Below are positions 26,076-35,263 of a stretch of 64,000 nt of DNA, one piece after another. Under the pieces are notes generated by a model. The model ran no database searches. It saw only the letters and a list, made by a program, of their open reading frames with translations, and had not been told where the DNA came from. This DNA comes from Oceanibacterium hippocampi (GTDB lineage: Bacteria > Pseudomonadota > Alphaproteobacteria > Sneathiellales > Sneathiellaceae): positions 806,001 through 870,000 of the forward strand of contig NZ_FWFR01000001.1 in the NCBI RefSeq assembly GCF_900172325.1, read 5' to 3'. A program made the position numbers and the translations under genes. Position 1 is the first letter of the stretch; every line of letters starts with the position of its first letter.

Positions 26076-29018
26076 ATGGCCTATACGCAGCATTTCGGCC
26101 TGCGCGACGCGCCTTTTGCCGCGTCCACGATGCGTCACAGCCTTCTGGCGCTCGATGCCAACGAGCGCCTCCGGCGATCGATCGGGCGAAGCCTGGCGCG
26201 TGCCGGGGCGATCTATCTTCTGGCCGGCGACAGCGCCGCCACCCGGACCGCGCTCCTCCAGGCGCTTGCCGAGGATCGCGACGGCGAATCCAGGCGGATC
26301 GTCCTGGATGCCGCCGGCATGGGGTTCGAGGACCTGGTGCACGAGGCGGCCCGCCTGCTCGATTTCCGTGCGCCGGGCAAGTCCGGCACCGACCAGGCGG
26401 CCCTGCTCGCCTTCATCATGGCCGAATGCGCGGCGATCCGGCCGCCGTTGATCCTGTTGAACAACGCCGATTGCGCCGCCGACGATCTCTTTCGCGGCCT
26501 CGCGCGGATCTTCCCGGCCAGTGGCCCGCGCGAACGCATGCCGCGCGTCGTTCTCGCCGGCGGCGACGCCTTTCCGGCCCGCTTCGAGGCCGCGGCGCCG
26601 GGCGACCTGCTGGCCCGCCGGGCGGAAACCTACACGATCGGCCCGCTGTCGATCGTCGAGGCCGAGGAGTTCATCGACAATTGTCTCGAGCAGGTCGGAC
26701 ATAGCAGCGAAGGCCTGTTCGAGCCGCAGGCGATCGTCCGTCTGACCGAGATCGGGGAAGGCCGGCCGGAGGCAATTGCCCGGCATGCCGAGCGGGGCCT
26801 CATTGCCGCCAGCGAGCGCGGTGCCCCGCGCGTCGGCGCCGAGCACATCGTGCCGGAACAGGTCGCCGTCCCGCTCCCTCCGGCGACGTCGCCCGCGCCG
26901 AAGGCGGAAGCCGCGCCTGCCGCGATACGCCCGGCGGCCGGCGACTTCCATCGTCCCGAGGATCGGCCGGGCCTTCCGCCACGGAAGCAACCGTTGCCGG
27001 CGAAACGACGGCGTGGTCTGCTGCTCGCCGCCACCATCCTGCCGCCGCTGGTCGTGGCCGGGCTGGTTCTGGCGGTTCTCACGCGGTCCGGATGGGACAT
27101 CGACAGGGTCGCGGGCCTGTTCCAGGGCAGCGGTTCGACCGCCGTCAACCCGAGTTCGGCCCAGCCGGCCGCCGACCAGGCGCCGGCACCGGCCGAGGCC
27201 GATCCGATGCCAGTCGGTACGGGGCTGGACGTGCCCATGCCCGATCCGGAGGAAGTGCTGCGCCTGCGTGCCGAGACCCTCGAGGGCGCGATCGACGATC
27301 TGACGGCCAATCTGGGCGTTGTCATCGGTGAGCGCGACGGACTGTCGGTCCGGCTGCGGACCGTCAAGGAAACCGAGCAGGCACTGCGCAGCGATCTCGA
27401 AGCCGCGCGTCAGCGCATCCGTGACCAGGCGGTGGCCTTCGGCACGACGCAGCGGCAGCTTGCCGAGGCAAGGTCGCGGCTCGCCGAAATGGAGAGCAGG
27501 CTGGCGAGCGTCGAAGCGGCCCGTGGCAGCGCGGCCGAGTTGGCCACGGGAGCGGAAAGCGACGCCCGCGCAGCGGCCCGCTCGCTCGCCGAGGCGAAGG
27601 CCGCGAACGATACGCTCCGGGCCGAGATCGGCACGCTGCGCGACGATCTGGACCGCCTGAAGACGGTCGCCGATACCGTGCCCGGCCTGAAGCGTGACCT
27701 GGCGCGGCAGAAAACCCTCTACGAACAGGCGGACGGCAAGATCGCGCGGCTCGAGCAGCAGCTTGCGACGGTCACGGCCGAACGGAACCGGATCATGGCG
27801 GCGGTCGCAGATCGCCCGGCCGCGGCGGTGGAAACGCCGGCCGCTGAACAGCAGATCGCCTCGCCGGCCGACCCGAAGAAGACCGAGCTTTCTCCCGAAG
27901 TCGATACGCTGCTGGCGCGCGCCGCGACCCTGGCCGAGAACCAGCAACTGACCGTGCCGCCGGGAAACAACGCGGTGGAAAGCTACAAGGCGGTCCTCGA
28001 ACAGGCGCCCGACAACGAGACCGCGCTCGCGGCACTCGACCGGCTGAAGTCGGATTTCCTGCTCTGGGGGCGTTCGGCGATGGCCCGCGGCGAGTACGAT
28101 GCGGCGCTCCGGCAGTACCGAAAGGCGTTGTTCGTCGATCCGCGAAACGACGAGGCGCTGGAGGCATTGAACAAGGCCCGCGAGAAGGCCGGCGTCGCAG
28201 GGGCGACGGTGACCGCGTCGGCCGATCCTACCGGGCTGGCGCGGCCCGAGACCGGGCGCGCCATGACGGCTGCCGGGAGCGGCGATCTCTCGACTCTCGG
28301 GGCCTGGCTTGCGACGGGCGGCGATGTCAACCAGCGTGACGGACGTGGCTGGACGCTCCTGATGCACGCGGCGGCGGAAGGCCAGACCGAGACCGTCGAC
28401 TGGCTGCTCGACCGGGGGGCCGAGCTCGGCCGGCGCGACGCGGATGGCCGGACTCCGTTGCTGCGCGCGGTCTGGGACGGCCGCTCTTCGGTGGTCGCCC
28501 TGCTGCTCGAGGCCGGTGCCGACGTCAATGCCCGCGATGGCGAGGGGCGAACCCCGCTTCAGGTCGCCGCGGCGCGCGGCTACGAGGCGATGCTCGGGCA
28601 ACTGGTCGCTGCCGGTGCCAACCTCAACAGCCGTGACCAGGATGGTCAGAGCCCGCTGATCGCCGCCGCCGTCAACGGCCATGTTTCGGCGGTCGCCACC
28701 CTCATCCGGGCCGGCGCGGATGTCAACGCGGCGGACGAGAACGGACGGACGGCCCTTCTCCAGGCGATTGCCCGCCGCCAGGAGCCGGCGGCCCGGCTGC
28801 TGCTCCAGGCCGGGGCCGAGATCGACCATGCGGACAGCACCGGCGAAACCGCGCTCATGGCTGCGGCGACGATGGGCGAGGCCGCGCTCGCCGAGGAGCT
28901 TCTGCGGCGCGGCGCCGATCCGACCCGGGTGAATGCCGGGGGTGCCAGTGCGGCCGATATTGCACTTCGCCACGGACGCATTACCCTTGCCCAGCGGATC
29001 GCCCGCGCCACCAACTGA
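26076..29018 (+). CDS. ExeA-like pseudo-ATPase, coiled-coil, ankyrin-repeat membrane protein
   Basis: A 980-residue multi-domain protein. Residues 1-260 follow the ExeA/GspA AAA ATPase (start YTQHFGLRDAPF), but Walker A reads GDSAATRT (51-58) without the GKT, and the Walker B position reads LILLNNAD (125-132) without the acidic pair, so ATP hydrolysis is unlikely. A Pro/Ala linker leads to one membrane helix (about 316-336). Beyond it lie a long coiled coil (about 391-575), a TPR-like helical pair (about 628-705) and six or seven ankyrin repeats (about 727-977). In ExeA the N-terminal part is cytoplasmic, so the coiled coil and ankyrins should be periplasmic. The role is unknown; an envelope scaffold is my inference. 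Confidence 0.85.
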   Translation: MAYTQHFGLRDAPFAASTMRHSLLALDANERLRRSIGRSLARAGAIYLLAGDSAATRTALLQALAEDRDGESRRIVLDAAGMGFEDLVHEAARLLDFRAPGKSGTDQAALLAFIMAECAAIRPPLILLNNADCAADDLFRGLARIFPASGPRERMPRVVLAGGDAFPARFEAAAPGDLLARRAETYTIGPLSIVEAEEFIDNCLEQVGHSSEGLFEPQAIVRLTEIGEGRPEAIARHAERGLIAASERGAPRVGAEHIVPEQVAVPLPPATSPAPKAEAAPAAIRPAAGDFHRPEDRPGLPPRKQPLPAKRRRGLLLAATILPPLVVAGLVLAVLTRSGWDIDRVAGLFQGSGSTAVNPSSAQPAADQAPAPAEADPMPVGTGLDVPMPDPEEVLRLRAETLEGAIDDLTANLGVVIGERDGLSVRLRTVKETEQALRSDLEAARQRIRDQAVAFGTTQRQLAEARSRLAEMESRLASVEAARGSAAELATGAESDARAAARSLAEAKAANDTLRAEIGTLRDDLDRLKTVADTVPGLKRDLARQKTLYEQADGKIARLEQQLATVTAERNRIMAAVADRPAAAVETPAAEQQIASPADPKKTELSPEVDTLLARAATLAENQQLTVPPGNNAVESYKAVLEQAPDNETALAALDRLKSDFLLWGRSAMARGEYDAALRQYRKALFVDPRNDEALEALNKAREKAGVAGATVTASADPTGLARPETGRAMTAAGSGDLSTLGAWLATGGDVNQRDGRGWTLLMHAAAEGQTETVDWLLDRGAELGRRDADGRTPLLRAVWDGRSSVVALLLEAGADVNARDGEGRTPLQVAAARGYEAMLGQLVAAGANLNSRDQDGQSPLIAAAVNGHVSAVATLIRAGADVNAADENGRTALLQAIARRQEPAARLLLQAGAEIDHADSTGETALMAAATMGEAALAEELLRRGADPTRVNAGGASAADIALRHGRITLAQRIARATN

Positions 29019-29052
29019 GCGCCGGCGCGACAAGGTTCGACAAGGGGGAACA

Positions 29053-30408
29053 ATGCGCGATATCGAAACGGCGCGCGTGGCGCTTCGGGCCGGGCAGACA
29101 ACGTCGCTTGCCCTGACCGAGGCGGCGCTCGACCGCGCCCGCGATCCGGCCGGCGAGGGGGAGCGGGTTTTTACCCGGCTTTACGCGGATCGGGCGCTGC
29201 AGACCGCGCGGGCAGCCGACATGCTCCGCGATGCCGGCCATGCACCGTTGCCGTTGCAGGGTATTCCGATCTCGATCAAGGATCTCTTCGACGTCGCCGG
29301 TGAGCCGACGCCGGCCGGTTCGGTGGTGCTGCGCGACGGCCCCGTGGCGGCAGCCGACGCGCCGATCGTCGCCCGCCTGCGCGGCGCCGGGGCGGTCCTC
29401 GTCGGGCGTACCAACATGACCGAGTTCGCCTATTCCGGGCTCGGCCTCAACCCCCATTACGGGACGCCGCGAAATCCGTTCGACCGGGCGACCGGGCGGA
29501 TTCCCGGCGGCTCCAGTGCCGGCGGCGCCGTTTCGGTCACCGACGGCATGGCGCTCGGCACGATCGGCACTGATACCGGCGGCTCCTGCCGGATCCCGGC
29601 CGCGCTCTGCGGCATCGTCGGTTACAAGCCGAGCCAGCAGCGGGTGTCCCGGGACGGTGCCGTGCCGCTCTCGACCAGCCTCGATTCGATCGGACCGCTG
29701 GCCCGGACTGTCGCCGACTGCGCCCTGCTCGATGCGGTTATCGCCGGCGAGGCGGAGGTCGCGCCGCCGCCACCGTTTCCGCTCGACCGGCTGACCGTCG
29801 GGGTGCCCGGCCACTATGTCATGGAAGGCATGGACGACGATGTCGCCCGCGCCTTCGAGCGGGCGCGTTCAGCGCTGTCCGCCGCCGGGCTCCGGGTCAT
29901 CGATATCCCGCTCGCCATGCTCGAACGCCTGCCGGCGCTCAACAGCAATGGCGGCATCGCCTCGGCCGAAGCCTTTCACTGGCATCGCGATCTGCTGGCG
30001 ACGGGCGCCAACCGCTACGACCCGAACGTCTCCGCGCGCATTCTCGCCGGCCGCGAACACTGCGCCGCCGACTATATCGAACTGCTCCGCCAGCGCCGCG
30101 CGATGATCGCGGAATTCGCCGCCGAAACGGCCGGCCTGGACGCGCTGATGATGCCAACGGTGCCGACGATCGCCGCACCGATCGCGCCGCTGCAGGCGGA
30201 CGAGGCGGCCTATCGGCGAACCAACCTGCTGATGCTCCGGAACCCGTCCGCCTTCAATTTTCTCGATGTCTGCGGCATCAGCATTCCCTGCCATGAGACC
30301 GGCGCCGCCCCGGTCGGACTGATGCTGACGGCGGCGAACGGTGCCGATCGCCGGCTCTTCGCGATCGCCCGCGCGGTCGAGGCAGTCGTCGCGCCCCGCG
30401 AGGCCTGA
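29053..30408 (+). CDS. Amidase (amidase-signature family)
   Basis: 451-residue amidase-signature hydrolase. The Lys-cisSer-Ser triad is in place: Lys in ISIKDLFD, the GGSSAGG loop, and the nucleophile in GTDTGGSCRIPAALCG. The family cleaves C-N bonds of diverse amides; no GatB or GatC gene is nearby and the C-terminal half is unlike GatA, so a catabolic amidase is more likely. The ATG at 29053 is preceded by AGGGGGAA. It begins 34 bp after the ankyrin-protein gene and may be cotranscribed with it, but the two have no evident link. Confidence 0.9.
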   Translation: MRDIETARVALRAGQTTSLALTEAALDRARDPAGEGERVFTRLYADRALQTARAADMLRDAGHAPLPLQGIPISIKDLFDVAGEPTPAGSVVLRDGPVAAADAPIVARLRGAGAVLVGRTNMTEFAYSGLGLNPHYGTPRNPFDRATGRIPGGSSAGGAVSVTDGMALGTIGTDTGGSCRIPAALCGIVGYKPSQQRVSRDGAVPLSTSLDSIGPLARTVADCALLDAVIAGEAEVAPPPPFPLDRLTVGVPGHYVMEGMDDDVARAFERARSALSAAGLRVIDIPLAMLERLPALNSNGGIASAEAFHWHRDLLATGANRYDPNVSARILAGREHCAADYIELLRQRRAMIAEFAAETAGLDALMMPTVPTIAAPIAPLQADEAAYRRTNLLMLRNPSAFNFLDVCGISIPCHETGAAPVGLMLTAANGADRRLFAIARAVEAVVAPREA

Positions 30409-30421
30409 GCGGGCATTCCGC

Positions 30422-32203
30422 TCAGAGTGGCCAGACGGTGATCAGGGCGGGAAGGCCGACGGCGACGATCAGCAGCTCGAGCGGCAGCCCGAGCCGCCAG
30501 TAGTCGCCGAAGGAATAGCCGCCGGGGCCGAGAATGAGCGTGTTGTTCTGATGCCCGATCGGGGTCAGGAAGGCGCAGCTTGCCCCCAGCGCCACGGCCA
30601 TCAGGAAGGCGTCGGGATTGACGCCGAGGCTGTTGGCGAGGCCGTAGCTGATCGGCGCCATGACGACCGCGGTCGCGGCATTGTTCATGATGTCGGAAAG
30701 CGTCATCGTGACAACCAGGATGATGCCGAGGATCACCACCGGGCCGAAATCGCGCGAGAAGGCGAGGATCTGCTCGGCCAGCAATTCCGTCGTGCCGGTC
30801 GATTCGAGGGCGCCGGCGACCGGCACCATCGCGCCCAGCAGGACGACGACCGGCCAGTCGACGGCGTCGTAGAGTTCCCGCGGCGGCACCACGTTGATCA
30901 TCACCATGGCACCCGCCGCCAGGCAAAGCGCCAGCACCAGAGGCACGAAGCCGAGCGCGGCGGCGGTCACGGCCAGGATGAAGATGCCGGCAGCCGGCAG
31001 CGCGAGATGACGCTTGCCGAGAACCCAGTCGCGGCCGGCGAGCGGCAGACAGCCGATCGCCGTGATCACGTCGGGCAGCGCCTCCGCGTCGCCCTGCAGC
31101 AGCATGACGTCGCCCGCCCGGAACTGGATCGCGTCCATCTTGTCGCGAAAGGGACGGCCCTGGCGCGAGACCGCGATGAGATTGACGCCGTGCTTGCGGC
31201 GCAGGCCGATTTCCTTCGGTGTCCGGCCTTCGATCTTGGCGCGCGGCGGTACCACGGCCTCCATCACGGTGACGTCGTCGGATTTCAGCAGGTCGCTGCG
31301 GCTGCCCTCGATGCCGACGAATTTCAGGTTGTAGGCCTTGCGCTGCTTCTCCAGCGCCGTCGGATTGGCCTCGACGATCAGCAGGTCGCCCTCGGCCAGC
31401 CGCAGCCAGGGCAGGCCGTGGAAGCGGCGCTGCTCACGGCGGATCAGGCCGACGATCCGGATCCCGTCGTCGCCGCTCTTGTCTTCCAGCTCGCGGACCG
31501 TAAGGCCGATCGCCTTCGAATCCTCGGTGACCCGCAGCTCGCTGACATATTCCTCGATCTCGTAGAGCGCGGCGGTGTTGGCGCGGGATTTGTGCGAGCG
31601 CGGGATCAGGCGCCAGCCGCCGAGCGTGATGAAGGCGAGGCCGGCGAGCGCCACGGCGAGCCCGACGGGCGTGAAGTCGAACATCTCGAACGGCCCGTCG
31701 CCGACCTGCCCGCGATAGGTCGCCACGATGATGTTGGGCGGGGTCCCGATCAGCGTGATCAGGCCGCCGAGGATGGAGCCGAAGGAGAGCGGCATCAGCA
31801 GGATGCCCGGCGGACGCTTCGCCTTGATCGCCGATTGCATGGCCGTCGGGAGCAGCAGCGCCAGCGCACCGACATTGTTCATGAAGGCGGAAAAGGCCGC
31901 GGCGATTCCGGAGAGCGCGGCGATATGGGTTGTGGTCGTGCGTGTCGCCGGCTCGATCAGTCCGGTAATGAACTCGATCGCGCCCGAATTGGCGAGTGCG
32001 CGCGAGACGATCAGCACGGCGATCACGGTGATCACCGCGGGATGGCCGAATCCGGCGAAGGCCTCGTCGATCGGGATGAGGCCGAAAGAGACGGCGGCGA
32101 GCAGGGCCGCGAGAGCGACCAGGTCATAGCGCCAGCGGCCGTGGATGAAGAAAACCAGCGCGCAGGCGACGATGCCGGAGATGATCTGCTGTTCGACCGT
32201 CAA
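30422..32203 (-). CDS. SLC13-type sodium/anion symporter with two RCK_C domains
   Basis: 593-residue permease of the DASS/SLC13 superfamily. It has two membrane halves separated by a cytosolic insert (about 205-390) holding two TrkA_C/RCK_C domains, an arrangement common in bacterial SLC13-like proteins often annotated as sulfate or dicarboxylate transporters. Repeated helix-hairpin motifs FMNNVGALALLLP and IMNNAATAVVMAP, with GTPPNI and PIGHQNN, mark the ion and substrate sites. The TTG at 32201-32203 has GGAGG just upstream and overlaps the LysR stop (TTGA), so the two are likely translated together. Substrate unknown. Confidence 0.9.
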   Translation of the reverse strand: MTVEQQIISGIVACALVFFIHGRWRYDLVALAALLAAVSFGLIPIDEAFAGFGHPAVITVIAVLIVSRALANSGAIEFITGLIEPATRTTTTHIAALSGIAAAFSAFMNNVGALALLLPTAMQSAIKAKRPPGILLMPLSFGSILGGLITLIGTPPNIIVATYRGQVGDGPFEMFDFTPVGLAVALAGLAFITLGGWRLIPRSHKSRANTAALYEIEEYVSELRVTEDSKAIGLTVRELEDKSGDDGIRIVGLIRREQRRFHGLPWLRLAEGDLLIVEANPTALEKQRKAYNLKFVGIEGSRSDLLKSDDVTVMEAVVPPRAKIEGRTPKEIGLRRKHGVNLIAVSRQGRPFRDKMDAIQFRAGDVMLLQGDAEALPDVITAIGCLPLAGRDWVLGKRHLALPAAGIFILAVTAAALGFVPLVLALCLAAGAMVMINVVPPRELYDAVDWPVVVLLGAMVPVAGALESTGTTELLAEQILAFSRDFGPVVILGIILVVTMTLSDIMNNAATAVVMAPISYGLANSLGVNPDAFLMAVALGASCAFLTPIGHQNNTLILGPGGYSFGDYWRLGLPLELLIVAVGLPALITVWPL

Positions 32204-33150
32204 GATGCCTCCACCAGCCCGGGGCGCACGACCGGCGGGATGTCCCACTCGGTCCGGCTGGCATAGCGTTCGACGAGGAAATCGACGAAGGCGCGAACCT
32301 TCGGCGAAAGGTGGCGGTTGTGGGAGAAGACCGCGTAAATGGCCGTGTCGAGCGCGCTCGGGCTGGCCGTGTAGTCCGGCAGGATCTGCACCAGCCGACC
32401 GCTCGCGATATCGGACTGTACCATCCAGGACGAGAGCAGCACGATGCCGAGCCCGTTCAGCGCCGCGGCCAGCAGCGCTTCGGCATTGTTGCACTGCAGA
32501 TTGCCACTCACGCGGATTTCCTTCATGCCGTCCTCGCAGCGGAACCGCCAGGTGTCCTGGTGGCCCGTCTGCTTGTAGAGAAGGCAGTTGTGGCGTTCGA
32601 GTTCCGTCGGCGTCGTGGGCACGCCGTGTTTGCGGAAATAGTCCGGGCTGCCGCAGACGACGCGGTTGTTGTTGGCGAGCTTGCGGGCGATCAGGCTGGA
32701 ATCCTTGAGCTCGGCGATCCGCACCGCGAGGTCGATGCCGGCCTCGATCAGGTCGATGATGTTGTCGGTCAGGATCAGGTCGACGCTCACCTCGGGGTGG
32801 CGGGCGACGAATTCCGGGATCGCCGGCGCGATATGCAAGCGGCCGAAGGCAACCGGCGCGGTCACCCGAAGGCTGCCGGTCGGTGAGGCGCCGAGCTTGG
32901 TGACGGCGAGATTGGCCTCCTCGATATCGGCCAGGACCTGTTTCGCCCGCTGATAGTAGATCAGCCCGGCTTCGGTCAGGCTGAGCTTGCGCGTCGAGCG
33001 GTTGAGCAGGCGCACGCCGAGCTTGTCCTCGAGCCCGTTGATCTGCCGCGATACCGACGACGGCGCCAGACCGAGCTGGCGACCGGCAGCGGAAAAACTG
33101 CCTGCCTCGACCGCCGTCGTGAGGAGTCTCATACCCGTTTCGCTATCCAT
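32200..33150 (-). CDS. LysR-family transcriptional regulator
   Basis: 316-residue LysR regulator with the N-terminal winged helix-turn-helix (FSAAGRQLGLAPSSVSRQINGLE, split at the turn near residue 26) and a two-lobe effector-binding domain from about residue 90. It closely resembles the CrgA/DsdC-like group often simply called LysR. The ATG at 33148-33150 matches the family start. It is the first gene of a two-gene unit with the SLC13 transporter, so the transporter is its probable target; a small gene diverges from it. Confidence 0.9.
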   Translation of the reverse strand: MDSETGMRLLTTAVEAGSFSAAGRQLGLAPSSVSRQINGLEDKLGVRLLNRSTRKLSLTEAGLIYYQRAKQVLADIEEANLAVTKLGASPTGSLRVTAPVAFGRLHIAPAIPEFVARHPEVSVDLILTDNIIDLIEAGIDLAVRIAELKDSSLIARKLANNNRVVCGSPDYFRKHGVPTTPTELERHNCLLYKQTGHQDTWRFRCEDGMKEIRVSGNLQCNNAEALLAAALNGLGIVLLSSWMVQSDIASGRLVQILPDYTASPSALDTAIYAVFSHNRHLSPKVRAFVDFLVERYASRTEWDIPPVVRPGLVEAS

Positions 33151-33266
33151 CGGTATTCCGTCTTTGCATGTACAGCATCGATGATGCTCCAAAACCTTCT
33201 ATTTATCCGACACAGACAAAGCGACATAAAGTCGGTAGTGGCATTCGGCAAACAGGAATCAGTCCA

Positions 33267-33479
33267 ATGACCCCAAGCCATTTCCCACGTCACCCGCTGG
33301 CAGACGACCCGATCCGGCAGGCTCTCGAGCGTGGCCGCGACCTGCATGCCCAGGCTGTTCGGGGCGGTGTCCGCCAGGTGCTCGACATCGTATCCAGCGC
33401 GCTCGCCGCATCGTTCCGCGTCAGCCGCTTGCGTCGCCGCTCGATTTCTCCGCGCGGCGAGTGCGTTGCCTGCGGATAA
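33267..33479 (+). CDS. Small protein divergent from lysR, 70 aa
   Basis: A short basic protein with a PRHPLADDPIRQALERGR start, an amphipathic helix and an Arg-rich end. It has an ATG with GGAA nine bases upstream. Short proteins of this style, divergent from LysR genes, recur in alphaproteobacteria, but I cannot name the family. Its last 59 bp overlap the end of the convergent enoyl-CoA hydratase gene, which lowers confidence. Confidence 0.4.
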   Translation: MTPSHFPRHPLADDPIRQALERGRDLHAQAVRGGVRQVLDIVSSALAASFRVSRLRRRSISPRGECVACG

Positions 33480-34242
33480 AGTCGTCCATCATACGTCGAG
33501 GTTCGTCGCTTTCGAAAGAGCATGCGAAGGCGTCGATTCCCGCCTGGATCCCGGCACTGAGCGGCATTTCCTCCCAGGCATGCATCAGCGCCTTCTGGTC
33601 GGCGACCGCTTTCGGGCCGGCCGGCAGGATCTCGTCGATCCAGGCGGCGATTGCCTGGTCAAGCGCGTCGGCCGGAACGATCCGGTTGACGAGGCGCATG
33701 TCCCGCGCCGCGCCGGCGTCGATGGTCCGCCCGGTGAGCAGCAGATCGGCGGTCGCCGCCATGCCGATCAGGCGCGGCAGCAGGGCCGCCTCGATAACCG
33801 AGGGTATGCCGACGCGAACCTCCGGCATGCCGAACTGGCTGCCGTGCGCGGCGACGCGGTAGTCGCACGCGGCCGCGACCTCGAGACCGGCGCCGAGGCA
33901 GAACCCTTCGATACGCGCGACGACCGGGACCGGAAGGGCGCGGATATCGGCGCATAGCGCGTGCAAGGCGGTGATGAATCGGCGTGCGCTGTCCGGCTCG
34001 AGTGTCGCCATCTCGAAGATGTTGGCGCCGCCGATGAAGGCGCGCCCGCCGGCCCCGGTCAGGATCACGGCGCGCAGATTATCCACCTCCCGCACGGCAC
34101 CAAAGGCCATGCGGAGCCGTGCAACCTCGGCGCTGCCGACCGTGTTCAGTTTGCCACTGTTGTCGAAGGTAAGCGTCGCGATCCGGCCGCCGCCGTGATC
34201 CGCGATCGCCGTCTCGACGCGCGGCGCGGGTATATCAGACAT
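33421..34242 (-). CDS. Enoyl-CoA hydratase/isomerase family protein
   Basis: 273-residue crotonase-fold protein. The oxyanion-hole segment AFIGGANIFEM and the catalytic block GFCLGAGLEVAAACDYR are present, and both acidic residues used for hydration (the Glu in GLEVA and the Glu in GMPEVRVG) are retained, so hydratase activity is plausible. The exact substrate is not clear from sequence. The ATG at 34240-34242 is used; the frame is open for 14 more codons. It stands alone on this strand, divergent from the NifU gene. Confidence 0.88.
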   Translation of the reverse strand: MSDIPAPRVETAIADHGGGRIATLTFDNSGKLNTVGSAEVARLRMAFGAVREVDNLRAVILTGAGGRAFIGGANIFEMATLEPDSARRFITALHALCADIRALPVPVVARIEGFCLGAGLEVAAACDYRVAAHGSQFGMPEVRVGIPSVIEAALLPRLIGMAATADLLLTGRTIDAGAARDMRLVNRIVPADALDQAIAAWIDEILPAGPKAVADQKALMHAWEEMPLSAGIQAGIDAFACSFESDEPRRMMDDFIRRQRTRRAEKSSGDASG

Positions 34243-34388
34243 TCTGACTGGCTTTCTGGTTGTCCCCAGCCGGTATCGGAGCATGCGTCGGGACGCTTTG
34301 CAAGCGTATGACCTTTTGACTTTGTCGTGAGTCTTTCTAGGTTATGGGCAGGTTGCGCCCCGCATGGCGACGACAGGAAGGTGGGACG

Positions 34389-35237
34389 ATGTTCATTCAG
34401 ACCGAAACACGCGACGACGGACGCACGATCGGCTTCTTCCCCGGGCGCGCGGTGCTCGATCAGGGGCGCAAGCGATTCGCCGACGCGGAGGCGGCTTCCG
34501 CCTCGCCACTGGCGCAACGGATCTTCGCCGTCGACGGTGTCGAGAGCGTCACGCTGGACGGCGACAGCATCGTCGTCAGCCGCACATCGTCGGCCGACTG
34601 GGTGAGCATGAAGCCGGCCGTTCTCGGCGCGATCATGCAGCATTTCACGAGCGGCGATCCGGTGCTCGTCGAGGCCCCCGAGGTCTCCGATGCGCCCGAG
34701 GCGGCGCCTGCGGACAGTCTCGAGGACGAGGCCGACCCGGAAGTCCGCGCCAAGCTGATCGACCTGATCACCACCCGGATCCGACCGGCAGTGACACAGA
34801 GCGGCGGCGAGATCGAATACAAGTGGGTGCGCGACGGGATCCTCTACCTGCATCTGGCCGGCGCCGGCCTGCAGATGAAAGCCGGCATCGAAAACATGCT
34901 TCGCCACTACCTGCCGGAGATCCAGGCAGTCCGCGACTGGCGCGAATCGCTGCCGAAGCCGGGTCTCGGTACCGACCGCGGCCAGGCGATCGCCCGTTTC
35001 CTGGACGAGCGGATCAATCCGTCGGTCGCCTCCCACGGCGGCCATATCGCCCTGGTCGACGTGCAGGACGATCGCGTCTTCATCCGTCTCGAGGGCGGCT
35101 GCCACGGCTGCGGCATGGCGGACGTGACCCTGAAGCAGGGTGTCGAGGTCGAGATCAAGCGGGCATTCCCGGACATCTCGGCGGTGCTCGACGTCACCGA
35201 CCACGCAAGCGGCAACAACCCCTACTACCAGGCCTGA
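34389..35237 (+). CDS. NifU-family Fe-S scaffold protein with an extra, loop-deleted NifU domain
   Basis: 282-residue Fe-S carrier with three parts: an Nfu N-terminal domain (about 1-90), a linker, a NifU-like domain (about 118-184) and a complete C-terminal NifU domain (about 196-270) whose CHGC (Cys238, Cys241) can hold a 4Fe-4S cluster. The middle domain keeps the family pattern (IRPAVTQSGGEIEY, LKAGIENML-like LQMKAGIENML, LPEIQAV), but the seven residues carrying CxxC are missing, so it cannot bind a cluster alone. The ATG at 34389 has AGGAAGG upstream. Likely role: delivering clusters to apo-enzymes. Confidence 0.9.
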   Translation: MFIQTETRDDGRTIGFFPGRAVLDQGRKRFADAEAASASPLAQRIFAVDGVESVTLDGDSIVVSRTSSADWVSMKPAVLGAIMQHFTSGDPVLVEAPEVSDAPEAAPADSLEDEADPEVRAKLIDLITTRIRPAVTQSGGEIEYKWVRDGILYLHLAGAGLQMKAGIENMLRHYLPEIQAVRDWRESLPKPGLGTDRGQAIARFLDERINPSVASHGGHIALVDVQDDRVFIRLEGGCHGCGMADVTLKQGVEVEIKRAFPDISAVLDVTDHASGNNPYYQA

Positions 35238-35263
35238 ATACCGCTACGCGATTGACCGACGGG

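Noticed and set aside
33331-33957. A 208-codon plus-strand frame over the enoyl-CoA hydratase gene
   Set aside because: It is antisense to a clear crotonase-family gene and has no motif; only the shorter 70-codon frame ending at 33479 is kept as a weak candidate.
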